From Streptomyces sp. NRRL S-340 (GTDB lineage Bacteria; Actinomycetota; Actinomycetes; Streptomycetales; Streptomycetaceae): a DNA stretch of 64,000 bases. Position numbers and translations under genes: made by a program. The stretch is taken from the NCBI RefSeq assembly GCF_000720185.1, contig NZ_JOIY01000007.1:128465-192464 (forward strand), read 5' to 3'. Below are positions 45,348-55,432 of this stretch, one piece after another (the first letter of the stretch is position 1; each line of letters begins with the position of its first letter). The notes beneath the pieces are model-generated. The model was not told where the DNA came from, did not search any database, and saw nothing but the letters and a program-made list of their open reading frames with translations.

Positions 45348-45845
45348 TCATGGCTCCGTCACCTTCACGGTGACCGTCCACTCCTGGATGCCCTGGCAGG
45401 AGACCCTGCCGGGGGCGGTGGCGCACAGCGGGCGTGAGGCGGTGAGGCGGGCGGTGCCGGGAGCCGTGGCGGTGTAGGCGGCGAGGGCGTCGCCGGGCAG
45501 GATCACGATGCCCGCGTCGGCGCCCTTGAGGACGGTGCCGGTGGCCCTGACCGGCGTCCAGGGGCGTTCCTTGGTGCCGTCCAGGGTCAGGCGCAGGTAG
45601 CCGCCGACGGTGAGGCAGAGGGTGCGGCCGGAGTCCGCGGCGGTGAGGTCGGCGTGGGCGGTGCAGCCTGGCGCGGGCGGCCGGGCGGTGGAGGGGGAGG
45701 CGCCGCCGCTCCCCGGGGCCGTGGCACTCGCCGGTCCCCCCGTGCCCTTGCCGTCCTGCTGGGTGCCGCAGCCGGCGAGGAGCAGGGCGGCCGCCGCCGC
45801 GGCGGCGGTCGCGGCGGTGGTGCGGTGGAGCGTCGTACGGCGCAT
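45348..45845 (-). CDS. Secreted lipoprotein, hypothetical
   Basis: Protein of 165 residues with signal peptide and lipobox (LLLAGC). A Gly/Ser/Pro-rich linker (to about 58) precedes a beta-rich domain with four cysteines (in PGCTAHAD, RTLCLTV, PLCATAP, RVSCQG) likely forming two disulfides. Function not recognised. ATG 45845. Confidence 0.7.
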   Translation of the reverse strand: MRRTTLHRTTAATAAAAAAALLLAGCGTQQDGKGTGGPASATAPGSGGASPSTARPPAPGCTAHADLTAADSGRTLCLTVGGYLRLTLDGTKERPWTPVRATGTVLKGADAGIVILPGDALAAYTATAPGTARLTASRPLCATAPGRVSCQGIQEWTVTVKVTEP

Positions 45846-45961
45846 GGGGCGTCCGCCTTTCTGCAGTCCCGTTCCGGGTGCCCGGTGGGCCGGGAACCCG
45901 GTGCCCTGGTGCCGATGTGACGTTCCTCCAGCACATCAGGATCCCCGCGCACGCGCACGCC

Positions 45962-45993
45962 GGGGCCCCGGCCGGATCACCGGCCGGGGCCCC
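45962..45993. terminator. Hairpin terminator after sedolisin gene
   Basis: GGGGCCCCGGCCGG (45962-45975) pairs perfectly with CCGGCCGGGGCCCC (45980-45993) around the loop ATCA, 22 bases past the protease stop. Confidence 0.85.
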
Positions 45994-46014
45994 TCCCCCG
46001 CTGCGTCCGGTGGC

Positions 46015-48090
46015 TCAGCTGGTGCTCAGCGCCGTGTCGTCGACGACGAAGCTGGTCTGCAGGGAGGCGTCCTCCGTGCCGCTGAACTTCAGCGTGACCG
46101 TGGAGCCCGCCAGGGAGGACAGGTCGAGGGACTTCTGGACGTAGCCGGAGGCCGCGTCGGCGTTGGAGTACGTCGCCAGGGTCTTCGAGCCCGCGGTCAC
46201 CGTCAGCTTGTCGTAGGCGGTGCTGCCGCTCTCCGCGGTGTCGACGTGCAGGTAGAAGGTGAGGACCGCCTTGCAGCCTGCTGGGATCGTCACCGTCTGG
46301 GACAGGGCGTCGGTGTGCGAGGTGCCGTAGCCGTCGAGCCACGCCTTGTAGGAACCGCTGTGGGCGGGCTCGCCGCTGTCGGTGGTGATGACGCCGCTGG
46401 AGGCGGTCCAGGAGGCGGTGCCGGACTCGAAGCCCGGGTTGGCCAGCAGCTGGGACGCGGTGCAGGTGCCGCCCCCGCCGGTGCCGACCGTCCAGGTGAA
46501 CGAGGTGGAGCCGGAGGCGCCGGTGGAGTCCTTCGCGGTGACCGTGACCTGGTAGGTGCCGGCGGTGGAGGCGGTGCCGGTGATCAGGCCGGTGGAGCTG
46601 TTGACGGACAGGCCGGTGGGCAGGCCGGTGGCGCTGTAGGTGAGTGCCGCGCCGGCGCTGTCGGCGGCCTTGATCTGGAGGCTGACCGAGCCGCCGGTGG
46701 TGGTCGACTGGCTGCCGGGGTTGGTGACGGTCACCGTGTTGCCGGTGCCACCGCCGCCGGACGTGAAGGCGGTCGTGCCGTTCGGGGTGCCCCAGCCGGT
46801 CGGGCCGTCGTAGCCGGCGGCCGCCCTGCAGAAGTACGCGGTGGAGCAGGAGCCGTTGGAGCCGCTGGTCACGTCGTACAGGTTGCCGGTGTGGGTGTAG
46901 GGGTACTTCGCCGGGTAGTCGCTCGCGCCCGGGGTGCCCGCGAGGGCGTAGACGCCGGCGATGATCGGGGCGGAGGCACTGGTGCCGCCGTAGACCGCCC
47001 AGCCGGAGCCGCCGTAGGTGTCGTAGACGGCGACGCCGGTGGCCGGGTCGGCGACCGCGGAGACGTCGGCCTCCATCCGCTTGGTGCAGCCGGTGTCGGT
47101 CTGCCAGCTCGGCTTGGGGTCGTAGGCCGAGCAGCCGGAGCCGGTGCCCTCGGTGGAGTTGGTGTTCCACACCGACTCGCTCCAGCCGCGGGAGCTGGAG
47201 GAGGCGGTGAGGGCGGTGCCGCCGACGGCGGTCACGTACTGGGAGGTCGCCGGGTACTCGGCGCCGTAGCCGGAGTCGCCGGCCGAGACGGTGATCGCGA
47301 CGCCCGGGTGCTTGAAGTACTGGGTGTCCTCGGTGGTCTGGGAAGACGCCTCGGAGCCGCCCCAGCTGTTGGAGACGAACTTGGCGCCGAGGGCGACGGC
47401 CTCGTTCTCGGCCGTGCCGAGGTCGGTGTCGTTCGCGGAGTTCGCCTCGACCAGGATGATGCTGCAGTTCGGGCAGACCGCGCTGACCATGTCGATGTCG
47501 AGCGCTTCCTCACCGGCCCAGCCGCTGTCGTTGGTCGGCAGGGAGGTGGTGGAGCCGGTCTGGCTGACCTGCTTGAAGCAGCCGTTGGCCTTGGTGCAGG
47601 CCGACAGGCCGTACGTCGAGCGGTAGGTGGCCAGGTCGGACTCGGCGTTGGGGTCGTTGTAGGCGTCGACCACGGCGACCGTCAGGCCGGAGCCGCCCGT
47701 GCTGGGCAGGTTGTAGGCGCTGTGCAGGTTGGCCGGGGAGAGGCCGGAGGGCGCTGCGGCGGCGAGCGCGGAGGCGAGCCGCTGCTTGATGTCGGTGCGG
47801 CGCTGGGCGAAGCAGGAGGCCTCGCCGGGCCGGGCGTCGGCGCACAGCCGGGTGGTGGGAACCTTCTGGCCGGCCCTGCCGGTGGTGTGGAAGGTCTGCC
47901 GCTCGGGGGCCGTGAGGGCCCGCGCGTTCTGGGCGGTCCTCGTGGTGTGGGGGTGGGCGGCGGCGGGCTGGGCCGCACCGGCGGTCGGTGCCGCGACGAA
48001 CCCGGTGACCGTGAGGGCGAGGGCGGGGAAAGCGACGGCGAGGAGTCTGCGCAGACTCCGTCTCCGGCTGCTCGGGCGTGACTCACGCAT
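46015..48090 (-). CDS. Secreted S53 (sedolisin/kumamolisin-type) serine-carboxyl peptidase with Ig and C-terminal domains
   Basis: Exported protease of 691 residues. The signal peptide ends near TAGAA (about 42). The catalytic domain (about 95-440) has the Glu194-xxx-Asp198 dyad (GEEALDID) and Ser371 in GGTSASAP, with Asp of SAGDSGYG for the oxyanion hole. A putative Ig domain (about 450-535, [16 protein letters not shown]) and a jelly-roll-like C-terminal domain (about 545-691) follow. The prodomain is short compared with classical sedolisins. ATG 48090 with GGAGG upstream. Confidence 0.87.
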   Translation of the reverse strand: MRESRPSSRRRSLRRLLAVAFPALALTVTGFVAAPTAGAAQPAAAHPHTTRTAQNARALTAPERQTFHTTGRAGQKVPTTRLCADARPGEASCFAQRRTDIKQRLASALAAAAPSGLSPANLHSAYNLPSTGGSGLTVAVVDAYNDPNAESDLATYRSTYGLSACTKANGCFKQVSQTGSTTSLPTNDSGWAGEEALDIDMVSAVCPNCSIILVEANSANDTDLGTAENEAVALGAKFVSNSWGGSEASSQTTEDTQYFKHPGVAITVSAGDSGYGAEYPATSQYVTAVGGTALTASSSSRGWSESVWNTNSTEGTGSGCSAYDPKPSWQTDTGCTKRMEADVSAVADPATGVAVYDTYGGSGWAVYGGTSASAPIIAGVYALAGTPGASDYPAKYPYTHTGNLYDVTSGSNGSCSTAYFCRAAAGYDGPTGWGTPNGTTAFTSGGGGTGNTVTVTNPGSQSTTTGGSVSLQIKAADSAGAALTYSATGLPTGLSVNSSTGLITGTASTAGTYQVTVTAKDSTGASGSTSFTWTVGTGGGGTCTASQLLANPGFESGTASWTASSGVITTDSGEPAHSGSYKAWLDGYGTSHTDALSQTVTIPAGCKAVLTFYLHVDTAESGSTAYDKLTVTAGSKTLATYSNADAASGYVQKSLDLSSLAGSTVTLKFSGTEDASLQTSFVVDDTALSTS

Positions 48091-48304
48091 GACGGTACTG
48101 CCTCCGTTGACGTGGGGATGCGCACTGGTCGGGCAGCCCGTGACGCGCGTAGCGGCGGCGACCGCGCAGTCATGAGCATGACACCTGACACCCCGGGATC
48201 TCACGTGTTCGTGACATGTCAGGGTGCGCCAGGAACGTAGCCCCGGGCCGCCGGGACGCGGCAGTACCGGAGGGAATTCTTTGCCCCTCCATAGGATGAG
48301 ATTG

Positions 48305-48369
48305 GCCCCCTCGTGGGAGGGGGCTGGGGCGTGCTTGAGACGGGCCGGACCCCTCCGCGGGAGGGGTCC
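48305..48369. terminator. Two adjacent hairpins after cysM
   Basis: GGACCCCTCC/GGAGGGGTCC (48347-48369) lies 11 bases past the cysM stop. A second hairpin, GCCCCCTC/GAGGGGGC, follows at 48305-48324. Tandem stems probably give efficient termination. Confidence 0.7.
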
Positions 48370-48379
48370 CGGGCGGACG

Positions 48380-49336
<957 letters not shown>

Positions 49337-49345
49337 TCAGCGGCC

Positions 49346-49624
49346 TCAGCGCATGCCGCCGGCGACGGCCGGCAGGATCGTCACGTTGTCGCCGTCGGCG
49401 AGCTTGGTGTTGATGCCGTCCAGGAAGCGGACGTCCTCGTCGTTCAGGTACACGTTGACGAAGCGGCGCAGCTGCTCACCGTCCACGATGCGCGCCTGGA
49501 TGCCCGGGTGCCGGGCCTCGAGGTCGGCGAAGAGCGCGGCGAGGGTCTCCCCGTTGCCCTCCACCGCTTTGTGCCCGTCGGTGTAGGTGCGGAGGATGGT
49601 CGGGATGCGGACCTCGATGGCCAT
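49346..49624 (-). CDS. cysO: MoaD/ThiS-family sulfur carrier protein (CysO)
   Basis: Ubiquitin-like protein of 92 residues (EVRIPTILRTYTDG; VYLNDEDVRFLDG; GDNVTILPAVAGGMR). The functional di-glycine is Gly89-Gly90, but two residues (Met-Arg) follow it, so the tail must be trimmed before thiocarboxylation; the upstream JAMM protease could do this. AGGAG lies nine bases before ATG 49624. Its expression is probably controlled by the leader peptide at 49745-49840. Confidence 0.92.
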   Translation of the reverse strand: MAIEVRIPTILRTYTDGHKAVEGNGETLAALFADLEARHPGIQARIVDGEQLRRFVNVYLNDEDVRFLDGINTKLADGDNVTILPAVAGGMR

Positions 49625-49680
49625 GGTTGCGGGCTCCTGTCAGGAAGGTGTCGTCGGATCGGGGGGCGCGCGTCGTGAGG

Positions 49681-49704
49681 CCCCCAGGCGTTCGCCCCTG
49701 GGGG
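49681..49704 (-). promoter_or_regulatory. Attenuator-like hairpin between leader peptide and cysO
   Basis: CCCCCAGG (49681-49688) pairs with CCTGGGGG (49697-49704), 41 bases after the leader stop and 57 bases before cysO. Its position suits a stop or ribosome-site sequestering stem controlled by ribosome progress on the leader. No U run follows. Confidence 0.5.
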
Positions 49705-49744
49705 AGCGCCGCGGCTCACGGCCGTACGGCGGCGGCAGGGAACG

Positions 49745-49840
49745 TCAACAGATGGCGCTGTTCAACCTGCACAGGTCGACGTGCAGCCGCGCCACGAGCA
49801 GCGTGCCCGGGATGTCGTCGCTCACGTCGTGAAGAACCAT
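49745..49840 (-). CDS. Cysteine-type attenuation leader peptide
   Basis: A 31-codon ORF on the minus strand from ATG 49840 to TGA 49745 encodes a peptide starting MVLHDVSDDIP, with VARLHVDLCRLNSAIC at the end. The HVDLxRLxSAxC tail is the hallmark of actinobacterial putative leader peptides found before sulfur and cysteine genes. Two Cys codons, one directly before the stop, would let cysteine-starved ribosomes stall. It precedes cysO by 120 bases. Too short for usual gene calling. Confidence 0.82.
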   Translation of the reverse strand: MVLHDVSDDIPGTLLVARLHVDLCRLNSAIC

Positions 49841-49930
49841 GGGCTCATCGTATCGATTCCCGGTCCGGTCCCCGGAGTGTGATCTCATCCTTCGGACGGA
49901 ATACATCCGCGCTGCGAGACGGCGGCCCGT

Positions 49931-50353
49931 TCAGTACGCCTCGACGACCTTGACCTCCTCCTCGCTGACCTCGCCCTCCACGATGCGGAACGAGCGGAAC
50001 TGGAACTCGCCCGCGCCGTCGGTGTCGGCGGTGGACACGAGGACGTAGTGGGCGCCGGGCTCGTTGGCGTAGGAGATGTCGGTGCGGGAGGGGTGGGCCT
50101 CGGTCGCCGTGTGGGAGTGGTAGATGATCACCGGCTCCTCGTCGCGGTCGTCCATCTCGCGGTAGAGCTTGAGCAGGTCCTGCGAGTCGAACTCGTAGAA
50201 GGTGGGCGAGCGGGCCGCGTTCAGCATGGGGATGAACCGCTCGGGGCGGCCGGCGCCGACGGGTCCCGCGACCACGCCGCACGCCTCGTCGGGGTGGTCG
50301 GCGCGGGCGTGGGCGACGATCTGGTCGTAGAGCGCCTGGGTGATGGTCAGCAT
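49931..50353 (-). CDS. mec: JAMM/MPN+ metalloprotease (Mec), CysO-cysteine peptidase
   Basis: Zinc peptidase of 140 residues with a complete JAMM motif: Glu23, His79-Ser-His81, Ser89 and Asp92 (HSHTATEAHPSRTD). In M. tuberculosis Mec+ releases cysteine from the CysO-Cys adduct. Here it may also trim the two residues after the CysO di-glycine. ATG 50353. First gene of the mec - leader - cysO - cysM string. Confidence 0.92.
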   Translation of the reverse strand: MLTITQALYDQIVAHARADHPDEACGVVAGPVGAGRPERFIPMLNAARSPTFYEFDSQDLLKLYREMDDRDEEPVIIYHSHTATEAHPSRTDISYANEPGAHYVLVSTADTDGAGEFQFRSFRIVEGEVSEEEVKVVEAY

Positions 50354-50539
50354 GGGCCAAAGGATAGACAGGGAACCAGAAGGGGCCGGCGCGTCCGGCA
50401 GGGGGGCGGTGCGTGACGGGCGGGCCGCCCCGTACCGGGGAACGGTACGGAACGGCCCATATGACGGACGTCCTGAGCGGCGGCCGGAGCGGGTCCCACG
50501 GGAATCCGCTCCGGCCGGACGTCCGGGTTCCGGTGCCGG

Positions 50540-51961
50540 TCAGCGCTTGCGGAAGGCGGCGGCCTGCGGGTTGCGGCGCTTGAGCACCAGGTAGGCGACG
50601 GCGAGGACCAGTCCCCACAGCGGCGCGCAGTACAGCGAGACGCGGGCGTCCTTGTCGATGCCCATCAGGACGATCACCATGCCGATGAAGGCGAGCGCGA
50701 ACCAGCTGGCCAGCGGCGCGCCGGGGGCGCGGAACTCCGACTTGGGCAGCTCGCCGCGGTCGGATTTGGCGCGGTAGCGGATCTGGCAGACCAGGATGAC
50801 GATCCAGGCCCACATGCCGGAGATGGTGGCGAAGGAGACGACGTAGTCGAACGCCTTGCCCGGCCACTGGTAGTTGATCCACACGCCGACCAGCATCAGC
50901 GCGGCGGAGAAGGTGGTCCCGACGAGCGGGGTGCCGCTGCGGGTCAGCCTGGTGAAGAACTGCGGGCCCTGGCTGTTGAGCGCGAGGTCGCGCAGCATGC
51001 GGCCGGTGGAGTACATGCCCGAGTTGCAGGAGGACAGGGCGGCGGTGAGGACGACGAAGTTGACGATGCCGGCGCCGGCGGGCAGGCCCATCTTCTGGAA
51101 GGCGACCACGAAGGGGCTCGCGCCGGCGTGGAAGCTCGTCCACGGCACGACCGAGAGGATCATGATCAGCGCGCCGATGTAGAAGACGGCGATGCGCCAC
51201 GGCACGGTGTTGATCGCCCGGGGCAGCACGGTCCTGGGGTTCTTCGACTCGCCCGCCGTCACACCGACCAGCTCGACGGCGAGGAAGGCGAACATGACCA
51301 TCTGGAGGGTCATCAGGGTGCTGCCGACGCCGTGCGGGAAGAAGCCGCCCTCGTTCCACAGGTGCGCCACGGTGGCGGTGTCGCCGGCGTCGGAGAAGCC
51401 GATCGTCAGGATGCCCGCGCAGATCAGGATCATGCCGATGATGGCGGTGACCTTGACCATGGAGAACCAGAACTCCAGCTCGCCGAAGAGCTTCACGGAG
51501 ATCAGGTTGGCGCCGTAGAGGACGACGGTGAAGACCAGGGCCGACACCCATTGCGGGATGTCGAACCAGTACGTCATGTAGGCCGCCGCGGCGGTGACCT
51601 CGGTGATGCCGGTGACGACCCAGAAGAGCCAGTACGTCCAGCCGGTCACGAAGCCCGCGAAGGGGCCGATGAACTCGCGGGCGTACTCGGAGAAGGAACC
51701 GGAGACCGGGCGGTACATCAGCAGCTCGCCGAGCGCCCGCATGATGAGGAAGATGACGAAGCCGGCCACCGCGTAGGCGAGGATCAGGCTGGGTCCGGCC
51801 TTGGAGATGCCCTTGCCCGCACCGAGGAACAGGCCGGTGCCGATGGCGCCGCCGATGGCGATCATCTGGATCTGCCGGGCGCCGAGCCCGCGCTGGTACC
51901 CCTCGCCGTCCTGCACGGCCTCTTTGCCGCCGTGGTCTTGCTCGACCTGCGCTGAGGTCAT
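50540..51961 (-). CDS. Amino acid permease (APC superfamily, AAT type)
   Basis: Transporter of 473 residues with twelve predicted helices and the family N-terminus GLGARQIQMIAIGGAIGTGLF, then PVSGSFSEYAREFIGP. This pattern fits the proton-coupled amino acid transporters of the CycA/GabP/AnsP group; the exact amino acid is not deducible. ATG 51961 has GGAGAAAGG upstream. A long 356-base leader region lies ahead. The neighbouring cysteine genes are transcribed the same way but behind their own leader. Confidence 0.88.
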   Translation of the reverse strand: MTSAQVEQDHGGKEAVQDGEGYQRGLGARQIQMIAIGGAIGTGLFLGAGKGISKAGPSLILAYAVAGFVIFLIMRALGELLMYRPVSGSFSEYAREFIGPFAGFVTGWTYWLFWVVTGITEVTAAAAYMTYWFDIPQWVSALVFTVVLYGANLISVKLFGELEFWFSMVKVTAIIGMILICAGILTIGFSDAGDTATVAHLWNEGGFFPHGVGSTLMTLQMVMFAFLAVELVGVTAGESKNPRTVLPRAINTVPWRIAVFYIGALIMILSVVPWTSFHAGASPFVVAFQKMGLPAGAGIVNFVVLTAALSSCNSGMYSTGRMLRDLALNSQGPQFFTRLTRSGTPLVGTTFSAALMLVGVWINYQWPGKAFDYVVSFATISGMWAWIVILVCQIRYRAKSDRGELPKSEFRAPGAPLASWFALAFIGMVIVLMGIDKDARVSLYCAPLWGLVLAVAYLVLKRRNPQAAAFRKR

Positions 51962-52317
51962 GTGTCGTGCGCCTTTCTCCATGCCGACCCGGGCCGTTCG
52001 TCGGCCGCGGATCGGGTCTCGATCCCCCCGGACTGAAATGGAGTGAGCGGGCCCGGCCTCACCGGACTCGTTCATGCCTGGCCGGCGGTTGCCGGCTCGG
52101 TGGCGCACCCGGGCGAACGTGGGTGGTGTTCGCCGGGCGGTCGTGAAGATTTATCACGGCCGCAACAAAGATCGCAGGGTGACGTGTGGCACACGGCACA
52201 ACGAGAAGCGGACAAAACCCACTCGAACGCCTCATACCATCGGATCGTATTGACGCGATCGTTATGCGGATTTGAGCGTCCTCTGAGCGAACACGCAATC
52301 CGTGCAGACCGGTGGAA
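51962..52317. other. Intergenic region upstream of amino acid permease
   Basis: No gene is visible. The part from about 52150 to 52310 is noticeably less GC-rich than its surroundings and contains GATCGTATTGACGCGATCG, an imperfect inverted repeat near 52244. It probably holds the permease promoter and regulatory sites. Confidence 0.45.
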
Positions 52318-52926
52318 TCAGGGCATGAGGGTGGAGACGAGGGTCTCCTGGAGGCCGCCCAGCCACAGGTACGCCATCACCATCGGCTTGCGCGGGTCCT
52401 CGTCCGGCAGCCGGTAGAGGTCGTCCGCGTCGTCCTCGTCGCCGATCTCCAGCCGGGAGGCGATGGCCAGGCGCAGGTCGTTGAGGGCGCCCAGCCAGCG
52501 CCGGGACTCCTCCTGCGACAGCTTCAGCACCGCCCCGCCCGCACCGGCCGCCGACAGCTCGTTGAGCGAGTGGATCACCGCGAGGGCGTTCTCACGCTTG
52601 CCCGCGCGCAGGTCGTTCTCGGTGTAGCGGCGGAACTCCGAGGCGTGCGCGCGCTGCTCGGCGGCCTCCTCGGCGCCGGCGGGCGGCTGCTGAGGATCGC
52701 CGTAGGCGTCCGGGAAGAGCCGCCTGAGCACCGGATCGGCGGGCGGCTCGCTCGGGCCCTCGGCGAACAGCTCGGCCAGCGGGTCGGCGGGTTTCTCGTC
52801 CTCGGCCGGGCCGGGGCCGATCAGCTCCAGGAGCTGCACGGCCAGCGAGCGGATGATGGAGATCTCGACGTCGTCGAGGGCGACGGCCGCGCCGCCGCCG
52901 GGGAGCGGTTCGAAGTGTCCAGGCAT
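52318..52926 (-). CDS. DUF2017 domain protein
   Basis: Cytoplasmic protein of 202 residues of the actinobacterial DUF2017 family, conserved directly downstream of clpS. It is mainly helical (EISIIRSLAVQLLELIGP at the start, WLGALNDLRLAIASRLEI near the end) with an acidic proline-rich insert (about 42-90). ATG 52926. Function unknown; the constant linkage with clpS suggests a role in regulated proteolysis (inference). Confidence 0.85.
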   Translation of the reverse strand: MPGHFEPLPGGGAAVALDDVEISIIRSLAVQLLELIGPGPAEDEKPADPLAELFAEGPSEPPADPVLRRLFPDAYGDPQQPPAGAEEAAEQRAHASEFRRYTENDLRAGKRENALAVIHSLNELSAAGAGGAVLKLSQEESRRWLGALNDLRLAIASRLEIGDEDDADDLYRLPDEDPRKPMVMAYLWLGGLQETLVSTLMP

Positions 52927-52992
52927 GGAGGGGGTTCGCTGCTTCCGGTCCGGGCTCGTCGTCGGCGCCCAGGGCGCCGCTCGTTCACGTGG

Positions 52993-53310
52993 CTACTTGC
53001 GGTCCTGCTGGAGGGTGGCCCACAGACCGTAGCCGTGCATGGCCTGGACGTCCCGTTCCATCTCCTCGCGGGTGCCGCTGGAGACGACCGCCCGGCCCTT
53101 GTGGTGGACGTCGAGCATGAGCTTGGTGGCCTTGTCCTTCGAGTACCCGAAGTACGTCTGGAAGACATAGGTGACGTAGCTCATCAGATTGACGGGATCG
53201 TTGTGGACGATCGTCACCCAGGGGACGTCGGGCTCGGGTACGGCGAAGACCTCCTCCGCCGGCTCGGTCTTCTCGATCTCGATGGGTGCGGCTGCCGTCA
53301 CATGGCCCAT
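52993..53310 (-). CDS. clpS: ATP-dependent Clp protease adaptor ClpS
   Basis: N-end rule adaptor of 105 residues that delivers substrates to ClpC/ClpA. It contains the core [21 protein letters not shown] with the conserved metal/N-degron-binding residues, and [15 protein letters not shown] 53310 gives the family-typical N-terminus (MGHVTAAAP); GTG 53301 or an upstream codon at 53337 are alternatives. Divergent from pncB. Confidence 0.93.
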   Translation of the reverse strand: MGHVTAAAPIEIEKTEPAEEVFAVPEPDVPWVTIVHNDPVNLMSYVTYVFQTYFGYSKDKATKLMLDVHHKGRAVVSSGTREEMERDVQAMHGYGLWATLQQDRK

Positions 53311-53361
53311 GCTGCCACCACAGGGGGGTGGGAGCACAAATGAGCAGGCCGCGTCCGTAAA

Positions 53362-53376
53362 TCGTCAGACTGACGA
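53362..53376. promoter_or_regulatory. Palindromic operator candidate upstream of pncB
   Basis: TCGTCAGACTGACGA is a perfect 15-base palindrome with 7-base arms around one A. It lies 22 bases before the pncB start and 51 bases from clpS. Its location fits a repressor of NAD salvage genes; which regulator is not evident. Confidence 0.5.
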
Positions 53377-53398
53377 AATGGGAGTACGATTCTCGGTC

Positions 53399-54745
53399 AT
53401 GAACACAGCGGACCTTGGGCTGCCGGTGGACGTTCCCTCGACGGCGCTCTTCACCGACCACTACGAGCTGACCATGCTGCAGGCCGCCCTGCGGGCCGGG
53501 ACCGCCGAGCGGCGCAGTGTCTTCGAGGTCTTCACCAGGCGCCTGCCCGAAGGCCGCCGCTACGGCGTCGTGGCCGGAACCGGACGGGTGCTGGACGCGG
53601 TGGAGAACTTCCGCTTCGACGCCGACGTGCTCGGCTTCCTGCGCGAGCGGCGGGTCGTGGACGAGGCGACCCTCGAGTGGCTGGCCGGCTACCGGTTCAG
53701 CGGCGACATCTGGGGCTACCCCGAGGGCGAGGTCTACTTCCCCGGCTCGCCGGTGCTGCGGGTGGAGGGCACCTTCGGCGAGTGCGTGCTGCTGGAGACC
53801 GTGATCCTGTCGATCCTCAACCACGACTCCGCCATCGCCGCCGCCGCCTCGCGGATGGCCTCGGCCGCCGGGGAGCGCCCGCTGATCGAGATGGGGGCCC
53901 GCCGCACCCACGAGCTGGCCGCCGTGGCCGCCTCCCGCGCCGCCTACGTCGGCGGCTTCGCCACCACCTCCGACCTGGCCGCCGGCTTCCGCTACAACAT
54001 CCCCACCGTCGGCACCTCGGCGCACGCCTTCACGCTGCTGCACGACAACGAGCGCGACGCCTTCCAGGCCCAGGTGGACTCGCTGGGCCGGGACACGACG
54101 CTGCTGGTGGACACCTACGACGTCGCCGAAGCCGTGCGGACGGCCGTGGAGGTGGCCGGGCCCGAGCTGGGCGCGGTGCGCATCGACTCCGGCGACCTGC
54201 TGCTGGTCGCGCACCGGGTGCGGCAGCAGCTGGACGAGCTGGGCGCCCGGGACACGAAGATCGTCGTGACCTCCGACCTCGACGAGTACGCCATCGCCTC
54301 GCTCGCCGCGGCGCCCGTGGACGCGTACGGCGTCGGCACCCAGCTGGTCACCGGGTCCGGGCACCCGACCTGCTCCATGGTCTACAAGCTGGTCGCCCGG
54401 GCCGAGTCCGCCGACCCGCGCGCCCCGCTGACGCCGGTGGCGAAGAAGTCCAGCGGCGGCAAGACCTCCATCGGCGGCCGCAAGTGGGCGGCGCGCCGCC
54501 TGGACGCGTACGGGATCGCGGAGACCGAGGTGGTGGGCACCGGCGAGGTGCCCACCGACCTGGCCGACCGGCAGTTGCAGGTCGAGCTGGTCAAGGGCGG
54601 CGAGGTCGTCGGCCGCGAGCCGCTGGACGTCGTACGGGACCGGCACGTCGCGGCCCGCGCCGGACTGCCGCTGTCGGCCACCCAGCTCTCGCGCGGGGAA
54701 CCCGTCCTCCCGACGGAGTACGTCACCGGGGGCTCGGGTAGCTAA
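53399..54745 (+). CDS. pncB: Nicotinate phosphoribosyltransferase
   Basis: Enzyme of 448 residues converting nicotinate and PRPP to nicotinate mononucleotide in NAD salvage. Motifs: STALFTDHYELTMLQAALRAG at the N-terminus, LIEMGARRTHE, VGTSAHAFTLLH and RIDSGDL. ATG 53399 follows GGGAG at a long spacing; an in-frame ATG at 53378 would add seven residues. pncA follows 82 bases downstream, so the two steps from nicotinamide to nicotinate mononucleotide are encoded together. Confidence 0.95.
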   Translation: MNTADLGLPVDVPSTALFTDHYELTMLQAALRAGTAERRSVFEVFTRRLPEGRRYGVVAGTGRVLDAVENFRFDADVLGFLRERRVVDEATLEWLAGYRFSGDIWGYPEGEVYFPGSPVLRVEGTFGECVLLETVILSILNHDSAIAAAASRMASAAGERPLIEMGARRTHELAAVAASRAAYVGGFATTSDLAAGFRYNIPTVGTSAHAFTLLHDNERDAFQAQVDSLGRDTTLLVDTYDVAEAVRTAVEVAGPELGAVRIDSGDLLLVAHRVRQQLDELGARDTKIVVTSDLDEYAIASLAAAPVDAYGVGTQLVTGSGHPTCSMVYKLVARAESADPRAPLTPVAKKSSGGKTSIGGRKWAARRLDAYGIAETEVVGTGEVPTDLADRQLQVELVKGGEVVGREPLDVVRDRHVAARAGLPLSATQLSRGEPVLPTEYVTGGSGS

Positions 54746-54827
54746 AGCGCGTGCCCGCGCCCGCCCCCGTACGCCCCCGTCCCCACGACCGACCGACCCG
54801 ACCGCCGACAGCCGAAGGACACCCACC

Positions 54828-55415
54828 ATGCGCCGCGCCTTGATCGTCGTCGATGTGCAGAACGACTTCTGCGAGGGGGGCAGCCTCGCGGTGGCCGGCG
54901 GTGCCGACGTGGCCGCCGCGATCACCGAGCTGATCGGGCAGGCCCCGGCCGGTTACCGGCACGTGGTGGCCACCCGCGACCACCACATCGCCCCCGGCGG
55001 GCACTTCGCCGACGACCCCGACTACGTACGCTCCTGGCCCGCACACTGCGTGGCGGGCACGGAGGGCGTGGGCTTCCACCCCAACTTCGCCCCCGCCGTC
55101 GCCTCCGGCGCGATCGACGCCGTCTTCGACAAGGGCGCGTACTCGGCCGCGTACAGCGGCTTCGAGGGCGCCGACGAGAACGGCGTGCCGCTGGCCGAGT
55201 GGCTGCGGGCCAGGGAGATCGACGAGGTCGACGTGGTGGGGATCGCCACCGACCACTGTGTGCGGGCCACCGCGCTGGACGCGGCGCGGGAGGGTTTCCG
55301 CACCCAGGTCCTGCTGGACCTCACCGCCGGGGTGTCCGCGCAGAGCACCGAGCGGGCGCTCGAGGAGCTGCGGCAGGCGGGCGTCGAGCTGACGGGCAAG
55401 CCCGTCGTCGCCTGA
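54828..55415 (+). CDS. pncA: Nicotinamidase (isochorismatase family)
   Basis: Amidase of 195 residues hydrolysing nicotinamide to nicotinate. Catalytic triad visible as Asp9 (VVDVQNDF), Lys102 (FDKGAYSAAYSGF) and Cys144 (ATDHCVRATA); metal ligands in RDHHIAPGGHF. In the same direction as pncB with GAAGGAC before the ATG. Confidence 0.93.
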   Translation: MRRALIVVDVQNDFCEGGSLAVAGGADVAAAITELIGQAPAGYRHVVATRDHHIAPGGHFADDPDYVRSWPAHCVAGTEGVGFHPNFAPAVASGAIDAVFDKGAYSAAYSGFEGADENGVPLAEWLRAREIDEVDVVGIATDHCVRATALDAAREGFRTQVLLDLTAGVSAQSTERALEELRQAGVELTGKPVVA

Positions 55416-55432
55416 CCCGCGCGGGGCCCCGC

